Shown one piece after another: positions 1 through 6,254 of a stretch of 6,254 bases of DNA. The translations under genes were made by a program, and so were the position numbers. The stretch lies in contig NZVJ01000059.1 of NCBI GenBank assembly GCA_002701455.1, positions 12,683 through 18,936 of the forward strand. The letters are read 5' to 3'. How positions within the stretch are numbered: position 1 is the stretch's first letter; each line of letters starts with the position of its first letter. Source of the DNA: Rhodospirillaceae bacterium. GTDB lineage: Bacteria > Pseudomonadota > Alphaproteobacteria > Thalassobaculales > Thalassobaculaceae. The notes below the pieces were generated by a model. It was not told the DNA's origin, made no database searches, and was given only the letters and a program-made list of their open reading frames with translations.

Positions 1-639
<639 letters not shown>

Positions 640-664
640 GCTCATAGGCTAGCTGAGTAATAGT

Positions 665-670
665 AGAGGT
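665..670 (+). promoter_or_regulatory. Shine-Dalgarno site of mreC
   Basis: AGAGGT lies five bases before the ATG at 676. It is the clearest ribosome-binding site in the operon and fixes the mreC start. The rest of the 36-base mreB–mreC gap shows no convincing promoter or terminator. Confidence 0.6.
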
Positions 671-675
671 ACCTA

Positions 676-1545
676 ATGGCCAGAAAGCCGGTTCTTTTTT
701 CGAGTCTTGTAAAGCCAATCCGAAGTCGATGGCAAAGGATAGTGCTTTTTTTTGGAATTACAGCATGCACCCTTTTTATGATGACGGATCACGGTGAAAT
801 AGACTATGCGAAAGAAATCCGGACAGGGTTAACTGAGGTTGTGTTGCCGGTATCGGCAGTAATTACACAACCTATTAAATCAATTTCTAATCTTGTAAAT
901 GATGTTAGAAAGTTAAGCCAAGCACGTGAAGAGGCGAAACGTTTGGAAATTGAGGTGCGGAAATTACGTCAAGCACTTATCATGAACCAGGCTTTAATTC
1001 TGCAGAATCAAAAGTTGAAAGAGCAGAATAATTTTGTTGATTTTCCTGATGCTAAAATAATTTCTGGTCGTGTCGTCACGCATTCAGGAGGGCCGTTCGT
1101 AAAAAGTATGTTGACTAATGTTGGTCGCGAAAGTGGTGCACGGATAGGTCAGGCGGTTGTGTCTGAATTTGGTTTGGTTGGTATAATTGTTGAGGTTGGC
1201 AGGCGTTTTTCGCGTGTGCTTCAAATTACCGATATAAACTCTCAAATTCCAGTTGTAACGGAGCACACCCGTGATCCAGCTATAATGATCGGAGAAAATA
1301 CTGAATTACTAAAACTGAAATTTATTCCAAGCGATGCCCTTATAACTGTTGGTGACAGAATTGTAACGTCCGGTCATGGCGGGTTGCTGCCACCAGATAT
1401 ACCGATAGGAAATGTTGCAAAGATAGATGGGACAAATGTGTTTGTGAGTTCGTTGGTAGACTGGGATCGGCTAGATTATATTAGAATTTTAGATTATCGT
1501 TTTGCTGATGATCTATCTCCTTATCTAAACAAATCATTAAACTAA
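676..1545 (+). CDS. mreC: Rod shape-determining protein MreC
   Basis: Inner-membrane protein with a large periplasmic part. It self-associates and, from work on the family, binds and activates PBP2 in the elongasome. The 289 residues show the expected order: a short basic cytoplasmic tail (residues 1–20), one membrane helix at about 21–36, a charged helical stretch at about 70–118 that reads as a coiled coil, and the glycine-rich double beta-barrel domain from about 127 to 275. Typical MreC signatures in that domain are SGGPFVKSM (137–145), GQAVVSEFGLVG (158–169), a DINSQIPV segment, and VGDRIVTSGHGG (225–236) followed by PP and PIGNV. Length is normal for the family. The ATG at 676 is preceded by a good ribosome-binding site. 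A run of eight T (746–753) lies in the membrane-helix coding region. The gene is followed after four bases by mreD, so the two are probably co-translated. Confidence 0.96.
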   Translation: MARKPVLFSSLVKPIRSRWQRIVLFFGITACTLFMMTDHGEIDYAKEIRTGLTEVVLPVSAVITQPIKSISNLVNDVRKLSQAREEAKRLEIEVRKLRQALIMNQALILQNQKLKEQNNFVDFPDAKIISGRVVTHSGGPFVKSMLTNVGRESGARIGQAVVSEFGLVGIIVEVGRRFSRVLQITDINSQIPVVTEHTRDPAIMIGENTELLKLKFIPSDALITVGDRIVTSGHGGLLPPDIPIGNVAKIDGTNVFVSSLVDWDRLDYIRILDYRFADDLSPYLNKSLN

Positions 1546-1549
1546 CTCT

Positions 1550-2059
1550 ATGCGTGTAGTCTTTTTTCAGAGGCTGTCGGAGAGTTTTAAAAATCTGGCC
1601 CCTGAGATAACAATCTTATTATTCGGAATACTATCTGTCCAACCTCACAATTTTTTGGGTAACTCCGTAATATCACCTTTTCTTTGTCTATCAGCTGTTT
1701 ACTATTGGTCACTTTACAGACCGGGTCATTTATCAGTTTTAGGACTAATTATCATAGGAATCATCACAGATTTACTAGTAGGCGTAAATATAGGTTTTAC
1801 GCCGATGTTATTTCTTATTGTTTTCAGTATTTCATCTTGGTGGCAAAAAGAACTTCTATCCAAGCCATTTCATATTATCTGGGGGGGATTTGCTTTAATT
1901 TCTGCAATTGCGTTTTTTATAGCCTGGGCAATAATTTCTATCTTTGCTTTTCAATACGCCGAACATGAACCATTTGTAATTCAATACTTTATGACGTTAA
2001 TAAGTTTCCCTATTTTGGGTTGGGTTTTATCGCATATCCAAAGAGTATTATCAGGGTGA
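1550..2059 (+). CDS. mreD: Rod shape-determining protein MreD
   Basis: Small polytopic inner-membrane protein that works with MreC in the elongasome; its biochemical role is not settled. It has 169 residues, normal for the family. It is strongly hydrophobic, with segments at about 18–31, 39–56, 61–78, 82–97, 108–135 and 142–163. The conserved MreD pattern is visible: YWSLYRP (52–58), then DLLVG (74–78) and IGFTPM (81–86), matching the usual YWxxYRP...DxLxG...LG layout. The start is the ATG four bases after the mreC stop. No Shine-Dalgarno sequence is seen before it, so translation probably depends on coupling to mreC. The C-terminal SHIQRVLSG ends in TGA, which overlaps a GTG that could start the next gene. 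A G7 run lies at 1881–1887 with the frame intact. Confidence 0.93.
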   Translation: MRVVFFQRLSESFKNLAPEITILLFGILSVQPHNFLGNSVISPFLCLSAVYYWSLYRPGHLSVLGLIIIGIITDLLVGVNIGFTPMLFLIVFSISSWWQKELLSKPFHIIWGGFALISAIAFFIAWAIISIFAFQYAEHEPFVIQYFMTLISFPILGWVLSHIQRVLSG

Positions 2060-2076
2060 CCCAGGCATTCAAAATG
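2052..2076 (+). promoter_or_regulatory. mreD/mrdA junction with competing start codons
   Basis: Two starts are possible for mrdA here. A GTG at 2056 overlaps the mreD stop (GTGA), the classic arrangement for coupled translation. An ATG at 2074 has AGG at 2063–2065, eight bases upstream. The ATG gives an N-terminus (MKHREDQEFQKL) like that of other alphaproteobacterial PBP2 proteins and was chosen. An ATG at 2020, inside mreD, would add 18 residues unlike the family and is unlikely. The choice between 2056 and 2074 changes the protein by only six residues. Confidence 0.5.
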
Positions 2077-4029
2077 AAGCACCGCGAAGATCAAGAATTT
2101 CAGAAGCTTATCAATAGAAGGACAGCAATTTTGGGTGGTGTCAAATTCACCCTATTTGCAGCGCTCGCTGGACGGCTATATTTCCTCCAAGTTGAGGAAG
2201 CAGCTAAGTATCGTACCCTCTCAGAGAATAACCAGTTTAATTTCGAGCTTTTACCGCCAATAAGGGGACGAATTCTCGATCGCAATGGCATACCACTTGC
2301 CACTAATAAAGATAATTTTAGACTAGAGATAGTTTCTGAACAGACAAGGGATGTCGCTCATACCTTAAAAAGGCTTCAGGGCATTATAGATATTAGCCCT
2401 GAAACTATTCGTAGAATATCGGATGAGATAAATAAAAAACGTAGTTTTGTCCCTGTCCTTGTGTCTGAAAATTTATCGCGTAAGGATATATCGAAGGTAG
2501 CAATTCAAACACCGTATCTACCAGGTATTAAAATAGATATTGGCCAAACACGTTATTATCCATTTAGAGATCTAGCCGTTCATCTGACAGGTTATGTAGC
2601 AGTTATTTCAAAGTTTGAAAAAACTGGTGATCCTTTATTAGAATTACCCGGTTTTCGAACTGGTAAAAGTGGCATTGAGAAGGCGTTTGACTCAAAAATG
2701 CGAGGAAAAGCTGCTCAAAGACAAGTTGAAGTAAATGCTCTTGGCAGAATAATAAGAAAACTGCCAGGAGAAGAGACTCAGATGGGGCAAGATGTTAGGT
2801 TAACAGTTGACATAAGATTGCAAAATTTTGCAACAAAGAGGTTGGCTCAAGGTAACTCAACTCACATTCCTGTGGACGATCCTCGAATCCAAAGAGCGTT
2901 GAACGAAGGGCAAGATTTACCAGCTGGAACAGACCCCGTAAATGGTTATGTCAATGTTGATAAACGTGGTAATATATTACCGCCAGAAAGTGGCGCTGCT
3001 GTTGTTATGGATGCTTTCAACGGCGATGTTCTGGCTTTAGTATCTACACCGGGTTTTGACCCAAACGCATTCTCGAGTGGTTTGAATGCGGCGGACTGGG
3101 AAAATCTTCTATCTAACCCTCGATCTCCCATGACAAATAAGGCTGTATCTGGTCAATATTCGCCTGGTTCTACTTTTAAAATGATTGTGTGTCTTGCGGC
3201 ACTGGAGGCAGGAGTTGCTCATAAAGAGACACAGGTAAACTGTCCTGGAATGATTGAATTTGGAGATAGCCGATTTCATTGTTGGAGAAAGGAAGGCCAC
3301 GGTTGGCTCAATATGATAGATGCAATTGAACAAAGCTGTGATGTGTATCTTTATGAGTTAGCTAAACGGGTTGGAATTAAACGTATAGGAGAAATGGCAG
3401 CACGTTTTGGTTTTGGAGAGGCATTTGATTTTGGTTTACCAGGCGAAAATAGAGGTTTGATACCTACTCCCGCATGGAAACGCAAAACATTTGGGCAGTC
3501 GTGGCATGCTGGCGAAACACTAATTACAAGTATTGGACAAGGTTTTATTCTTTGTACACCATTACAAATGGCAGTAATGACCTGTCGACTAGTAAATGGT
3601 GGCCGGACCGTGTCGCCTAGATTGCTACAGGATAAAAATGTCAAAGAATTAAAAAATAACTCTCTTCAAATAAGTCCAAGGCACTTGAAGACAGTTCTAA
3701 AAGGTATGGATAGAGTAATAAATGGCCCCAAAGGCACGGCAAGAAAAGTTGTTGATCAGGATATGAGATTTAGGTTTGGCGGCAAGAGTGGTTCTGTGCA
3801 AGTTAAGAGGATATCTCTTGATGAACGCGAAAGCGGTAAAATTAAAAATAAAGAGAGGCCCTGGCACGAGAGAGATCATGCTATGTTTGTGGCCTTCGCA
3901 CCGTTACATTCCCCAAGATACGCGGTTTCAGTGGTAGTTGAACATGGTGGAGGGGGGAGTACTATGGCAGCCCCAATAGCTCGGGATATACTGGACGAAA
4001 CATTGAGATTAAATCCTAGTAAATCGTAA
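2074..4029 (+). CDS. mrdA: Penicillin-binding protein 2 (elongation-specific D,D-transpeptidase)
   Basis: Class B penicillin-binding protein that cross-links peptidoglycan stem peptides during lateral wall growth, in complex with RodA and controlled by MreC. With the ATG at 2074 it has 651 residues. In order: a cytoplasmic tail, one membrane helix at about 17–38, the pedestal domain opening with RGRILDRNG (64–72), and the transpeptidase domain from about residue 305. The three active-site motifs are present: STFK with nucleophile Ser366 and Lys369, SCD at 421–423, and KSGS at 571–574 (commonly KTGT or KSGT in this family). It ends with VVVEHGGGGS and AAPIARDIL, typical of alphaproteobacterial PBP2. 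Cys390, Cys403, His409 and Cys422 match the spacing of a zinc site known from another PBP2. A hydrophilic stretch at 260–304 appears to be an insertion. It is about 44 bases upstream of rodA. Also called pbpA or pbp2. Confidence 0.96.
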   Translation: MKHREDQEFQKLINRRTAILGGVKFTLFAALAGRLYFLQVEEAAKYRTLSENNQFNFELLPPIRGRILDRNGIPLATNKDNFRLEIVSEQTRDVAHTLKRLQGIIDISPETIRRISDEINKKRSFVPVLVSENLSRKDISKVAIQTPYLPGIKIDIGQTRYYPFRDLAVHLTGYVAVISKFEKTGDPLLELPGFRTGKSGIEKAFDSKMRGKAAQRQVEVNALGRIIRKLPGEETQMGQDVRLTVDIRLQNFATKRLAQGNSTHIPVDDPRIQRALNEGQDLPAGTDPVNGYVNVDKRGNILPPESGAAVVMDAFNGDVLALVSTPGFDPNAFSSGLNAADWENLLSNPRSPMTNKAVSGQYSPGSTFKMIVCLAALEAGVAHKETQVNCPGMIEFGDSRFHCWRKEGHGWLNMIDAIEQSCDVYLYELAKRVGIKRIGEMAARFGFGEAFDFGLPGENRGLIPTPAWKRKTFGQSWHAGETLITSIGQGFILCTPLQMAVMTCRLVNGGRTVSPRLLQDKNVKELKNNSLQISPRHLKTVLKGMDRVINGPKGTARKVVDQDMRFRFGGKSGSVQVKRISLDERESGKIKNKERPWHERDHAMFVAFAPLHSPRYAVSVVVEHGGGGSTMAAPIARDILDETLRLNPSKS

Positions 4030-4073
4030 ATAACTAGTAATTTCCTGAATGATTGAATTGGTTTAGATGTGTG

Positions 4074-5219
4074 ATGAAAATACAGTATGAAAAAGCACCT
4101 AAACTCACACTTGCTTATAAACTCAAGCAAATTAATTATGGTTTGATTTTACTAGTTAGCGCATGCTGCTGTATTGGCTTTGCAATGCTTTACTCCGCGG
4201 CTGGAGGCGACCTCCAGCCTTGGGCACAACGACATCTGGTAAGGTATTTTGTTGGGCTTTTAGCAATTTTAATTCTTGCACTAATTAATATCAGATTTTT
4301 TTTCAAGGCTGCCTATATTTTTTATGGTCTTTCACTCGCATTATTGGTTTTTGTTGAGTTTGCGGGTGAAGTGGGGATGGGAGCGCAAAGATGGATCGAT
4401 TTAGGTTTGATAAGGCTTCAGCCGTCAGAGCTCATGAAAATATCGGTAGTCATTGTATTGGCAAGATACTTCCATATCCGGTCCTATCAAGAAATTGGAA
4501 ACCCTATTCATCTTTTCATCCCGATATTTCTCGTTTTGATACCGGTTGCATTAGTTTTGAAACAGCCTGATTTGGGTACCGCTGGCATGATAGCATTAAG
4601 TGGTTTGGTTATATTCTTTATAGCTGGTGTCCGCATCTGGAAATTTTTATTGGTTTTTATTGGAGGGGTAGCATTAGTACCATTCATCTGGCAGTTCCTC
4701 TTGGACTACCAAAAAAAACGAATCCTTACATTTCTTGAACCTGAGTCTGATCCTCTAGGAGCGGGCTATCATTTAATGCAATCAAAAATTGCTTTAGGTT
4801 CGGGGGGACTTTATGGCAAGGGCTTTATTAAGGGGTCCCAGAGCCACCTGAGCTTCCTGCCTGAAATACAGACTGACTTTATATTTACCATGTTAGCCGA
4901 AGAGTTTGGGCTTTTAGGAGGTCTTGTAGTTCTATTATTATTTCTTCTTATAAGTTGCTATGGGCTTGTTTTGAGTTTCTATATGATAAACAAGTTTGCC
5001 CGATTACTGACCATAGGAATGATAACAACTCTATTCTTATACGTTTTTATTAATATTGGGATGGTGATGGGATTATTGCCTATAGTTGGCGTGCCGCTCC
5101 CTTTTATCTCCTACGGTGGTACTGCTCTTTTGTCATCTATGACTGCAATCGGTCTAATCATATCATGCCATGTGCATAGAGATGTATTTATCAGCCGTTT
5201 TACTGATGAACAAAATTAA
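4074..5219 (+). CDS. mrdB: Peptidoglycan glycosyltransferase RodA (SEDS family)
   Basis: Polytopic inner-membrane enzyme that polymerises lipid II into glycan strands, paired with PBP2. The start chosen is the ATG at 4074, giving 381 residues, normal for RodA. A GTG at 4071 and a TTG at 4053 (388 residues) are in-frame alternatives, and none has a clear ribosome-binding site. About ten membrane helices are expected, and hydrophobic segments are visible from residue 22 to about 365. SEDS signatures are all present: GAQRWIDLG (103–111), QPSELMK with Glu119 and Lys122, QPDLGTAG (164–171), GSGGLYGKG (242–250), and FLPEIQTDFIF in the large periplasmic loop with Asp268, the equivalent of the catalytic aspartate of characterised RodA proteins. 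LPFISYGGTALL follows near the end. An A8 run sits at 4711–4718. No terminator is visible after the TAA. The next gene runs toward it on the other strand, 13 bases away. Also called rodA. Confidence 0.96.
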   Translation: MKIQYEKAPKLTLAYKLKQINYGLILLVSACCCIGFAMLYSAAGGDLQPWAQRHLVRYFVGLLAILILALINIRFFFKAAYIFYGLSLALLVFVEFAGEVGMGAQRWIDLGLIRLQPSELMKISVVIVLARYFHIRSYQEIGNPIHLFIPIFLVLIPVALVLKQPDLGTAGMIALSGLVIFFIAGVRIWKFLLVFIGGVALVPFIWQFLLDYQKKRILTFLEPESDPLGAGYHLMQSKIALGSGGLYGKGFIKGSQSHLSFLPEIQTDFIFTMLAEEFGLLGGLVVLLLFLLISCYGLVLSFYMINKFARLLTIGMITTLFLYVFINIGMVMGLLPIVGVPLPFISYGGTALLSSMTAIGLIISCHVHRDVFISRFTDEQN

Positions 5220-5232
5220 TATATTCTGTTGA

Positions 5233-5757
5233 TTATACCTTTTTCATGTTCAGGTTTTCCCATTCTGTATTTTTATCATCTTCCATATTTTCTAAAGGCC
5301 CGCCAAAAAACTCCTCTTCGAACCAAGTAACAAATTCGGGATCGCGCGCCTGGCGCCATATCCTCCAGGTAGGTTCACCCATTTTAGTTTTCATCAAACC
5401 CGTCTTTAGCAGTGTTACTCTCATTTGTAGATGAGTGCTGTCCACTAATTTTTGTCGATGTTGATCGTAGGTATCAAATAAATCTACTAGGATGGTGTTT
5501 ATCCAAAGAGTTATCCGCCAGTATTCGTAGTCTTCAAGATCATTATTCGACCAGTCTTTTGATAAAAACTTTGAGAACTCTTTATCTTTCGCGGACAAAA
5601 AATACCTTTCGTAAAGTCTTGATATTAAGCCGTGACCGAATTGTGCTCGCACGACTTTTGTTGTTTGGGATACCTCTCTTGCAAGGTAAATAACCGATGC
5701 AATTACCGCGATACCACTTACAATTTGAACAACTCCTAAAATACTATCTAAAACCAT
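5233..5757 (-). CDS. Conserved-type hypothetical protein with one N-terminal membrane helix
   Basis: Function unknown; I do not recognise a named family. The 174 residues begin with a hydrophobic helix at about 5–25, followed by YLAREVSQTTKVVRAQ (24–39). This helix-plus-amphipathic pattern (…GIAVIxSxIYLAxxxxQxT…R) recalls a loose group of short uncharacterised proteins common in marine proteobacteria, which I know by pattern only. The remainder (40–174) is charged, probably helical and aromatic-rich (YEYWRITLW, TWRIWRQARDPEFVTWFEEEF), with an acidic C-terminal region. It has no cysteine cluster, enzyme motif or nucleotide-binding loop that I can see. The ATG start is supported by AGAAGGG nine bases upstream. 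It is convergent with rodA, so it is not part of the elongation operon. It follows the transporter gene in the same direction after 86 bases and could be read with it or from its own promoter. An open frame opposite it is a shadow. Confidence 0.8.
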   Translation of the reverse strand: MVLDSILGVVQIVSGIAVIASVIYLAREVSQTTKVVRAQFGHGLISRLYERYFLSAKDKEFSKFLSKDWSNNDLEDYEYWRITLWINTILVDLFDTYDQHRQKLVDSTHLQMRVTLLKTGLMKTKMGEPTWRIWRQARDPEFVTWFEEEFFGGPLENMEDDKNTEWENLNMKKV

Positions 5758-5768
5758 TCCCTGTATCC

Positions 5769-5800
5769 CTTCTAAAATTTGAGTTCTTAAATTTTAGAGG
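5769..5800. repeat. Inverted repeat over the start region of the unknown gene
   Basis: TCTAAAATTT at 5771–5780 and AAATTTTAGA at 5789–5798 are perfect reverse complements separated by eight bases (GAGTTCTT). One G·T pair and one C·G pair extend the stem to 12 positions. Neither strand has a T-run after the stem, so a simple terminator is unlikely. On the - strand the lower stem shares five bases (5769–5773) with the AGAAGGG ribosome-binding site (5767–5773). One arm also contains the best -10-like hexamer. It could be an operator for a dimeric regulator, or an RNA hairpin masking the ribosome site on read-through transcripts. Its structure is certain and its role is inference. Confidence 0.5.
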
Positions 5801-5820
5801 CGCAAATAGAATTCAGTAAA
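5791..5820 (-). promoter_or_regulatory. Possible sigma-70 type promoter for the unknown gene
   Basis: Reading the - strand, TTTACT (5820–5815, four of six matches to TTGACA) and TAAAAT (5796–5791, five of six to TATAAT) are separated by 18 bases. Transcription would begin near 5784, within the loop of the inverted repeat and about 25 bases before the ATG. In AT-rich DNA such matches arise easily by chance, so this is a weak call. Confidence 0.25.
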
Positions 5821-5844
5821 GCAGCTAATTTTTGGCTGTGCTTT
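5818..5844 (-). terminator. Possible imperfect hairpin just after the transporter stop codon
   Basis: AAAGCAGC at 5818–5825 pairs with GCTG (5835–5838) and CTTT (5841–5844), leaving a two-base bulge (TG) and a nine-base loop. It lies directly at the end of the transporter gene on the - strand. The tract after the stem is short (TTT, then ACTG), so it would be at best a weak intrinsic terminator. Confidence 0.25.
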
Positions 5845-6254
5845 TAACTTGAAAATGTGAGTTGGGATTGAGGCGTAAGCCGGAAGCCTAATAGAAGGAC
5901 TGTGGCAATAAAACATGCTATTCCCGCTACAAGAAAAACAGGTTCGTACGTTAGAAAAATATCTCTCGTCCTTCCTGCGCCATAGGCAGCGCCGGCAGCA
6001 CCAATCTGATGAATTGAAAATATCCAAGCAAAAGCAATCGGACCATCGATGCTGCCAAAAAATTTGCTGCAAAAACGTCCAGTAGGCGGAATAGTCGCTA
6101 TAAAGTCCAGTCCAAAAAAAATCGCCCAGAGAGTAAGATAGAAGATATCGAGGCTGCTGAATGGTAGATAGACGAGAGATAGACCTCGCACGCTATAAAA
6201 GGCGGCTAGAAGCTTATAATTATCAAATTTATCGGCTAGCCACCCAGAGCCAAT
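5844..6254 (-). CDS. Major facilitator superfamily transporter, C-terminal part (5' end outside window)
   Basis: Membrane carrier of the major facilitator type; the substrate cannot be read from the sequence. The frame is open to the last base of the window, so the GTG at 6191 is internal and the gene continues beyond 6254. The visible 136 residues begin with GSGWLADKFDNYKLL, the GxxxDKF-type cytoplasmic loop found between helices 8 and 9 in the second half of such transporters. About four membrane helices follow. Conserved-looking elements are YSVRGLSLVYLP, FGLDFIATIPPTG, then DGPIAFAWIFSIHQIGAAGAAYGAG and a last helix near VFLVAGIACFIATVLLLGF. These resemble a group of proteobacterial MFS proteins annotated only as generic transporters. 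The TAA stop lies 86 bases before the unknown gene. Visible identity at superfamily level is secure; anything finer is not. Confidence 0.88.
   Translation of the reverse strand: MGSGWLADKFDNYKLLAAFYSVRGLSLVYLPFSSLDIFYLTLWAIFFGLDFIATIPPTGRFCSKFFGSIDGPIAFAWIFSIHQIGAAGAAYGAGRTRDIFLTYEPVFLVAGIACFIATVLLLGFRLTPQSQLTFSS

Noticed and set aside
1684..1968. 94-residue open frame on the + strand inside mreD
   Set aside because: It is out of frame with mreD, which shows clear family motifs over the same bases, and the product is unlike any known protein.
5211..5232. Weak dyad (AACA…TGTT) around the rodA stop as a terminator
   Set aside because: Only four outer pairs with a mismatch and an AT-rich interior, and no GC stem or T-run, so it does not support a terminator call.
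5412..5693. 93-residue open frame on the + strand opposite the unknown gene
   Set aside because: It starts with GTG without a ribosome site. The - strand frame has a good ribosome site, a membrane helix and a coherent protein, so the - strand reading is preferred.
5794..6072. 92-residue open frame on the - strand overlapping the transporter in another frame
   Set aside because: The transporter frame is open to the window end with MFS features, while this frame gives a cysteine- and arginine-rich product typical of a shadow reading.

Overview
The window carries the cell-elongation (rod-shape) cluster mreB–mreC–mreD–mrdA–mrdB of what looks like an alphaproteobacterium, followed by two genes on the opposite strand that are unrelated in any obvious way. 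The alphaproteobacterial assignment is inferred. It rests on the MreB C-terminus (an LGTGRxLEEMK ending rather than the enterobacterial type), the MreC core, and the PBP2 signatures FHCW/GHG/SCD and the VVVEHGGGGS ending. Base composition is moderately AT-rich, about 40% GC judged by eye. I cannot name a genus.

Layout on the + strand: bases 1–639 are the 3' part of mreB, whose start lies upstream of the window. Then come mreC (676–1545), mreD (1550–2059), mrdA/PBP2 (about 2074–4029) and mrdB/rodA (about 4074–5219). Gaps are 36, 4, 14 (or an overlap) and 44 bases, all in one direction, with no terminator or clear internal promoter seen between them, so a single operon is likely. MreB filaments, with MreC and MreD in the inner membrane, organise the PBP2 transpeptidase and the RodA glycosyltransferase, which together synthesise lateral-wall peptidoglycan. 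All key catalytic residues that fall inside the window are present.

Layout on the - strand: a 174-residue protein with one N-terminal membrane helix and no known function (5233–5757) converges on rodA with a 13-base gap. Upstream of it, an 86-base spacer (5758–5843) holds two inverted repeats and a possible promoter. Beyond that is the C-terminal 136 residues of a major facilitator transporter (5844 to the window end), which is cut by the window edge.

Most of the window is ordinary core-genome content. I see no mobile element, CRISPR array, tRNA or rRNA, and no convincing new multi-gene system. The points most worth a second look are the Cys-Cys-His-Cys set in PBP2 that fits the zinc site described for other PBP2 proteins, a 45-residue insertion and a KSGS motif in the same enzyme, and the palindrome covering the promoter and ribosome-binding region of the unknown gene.
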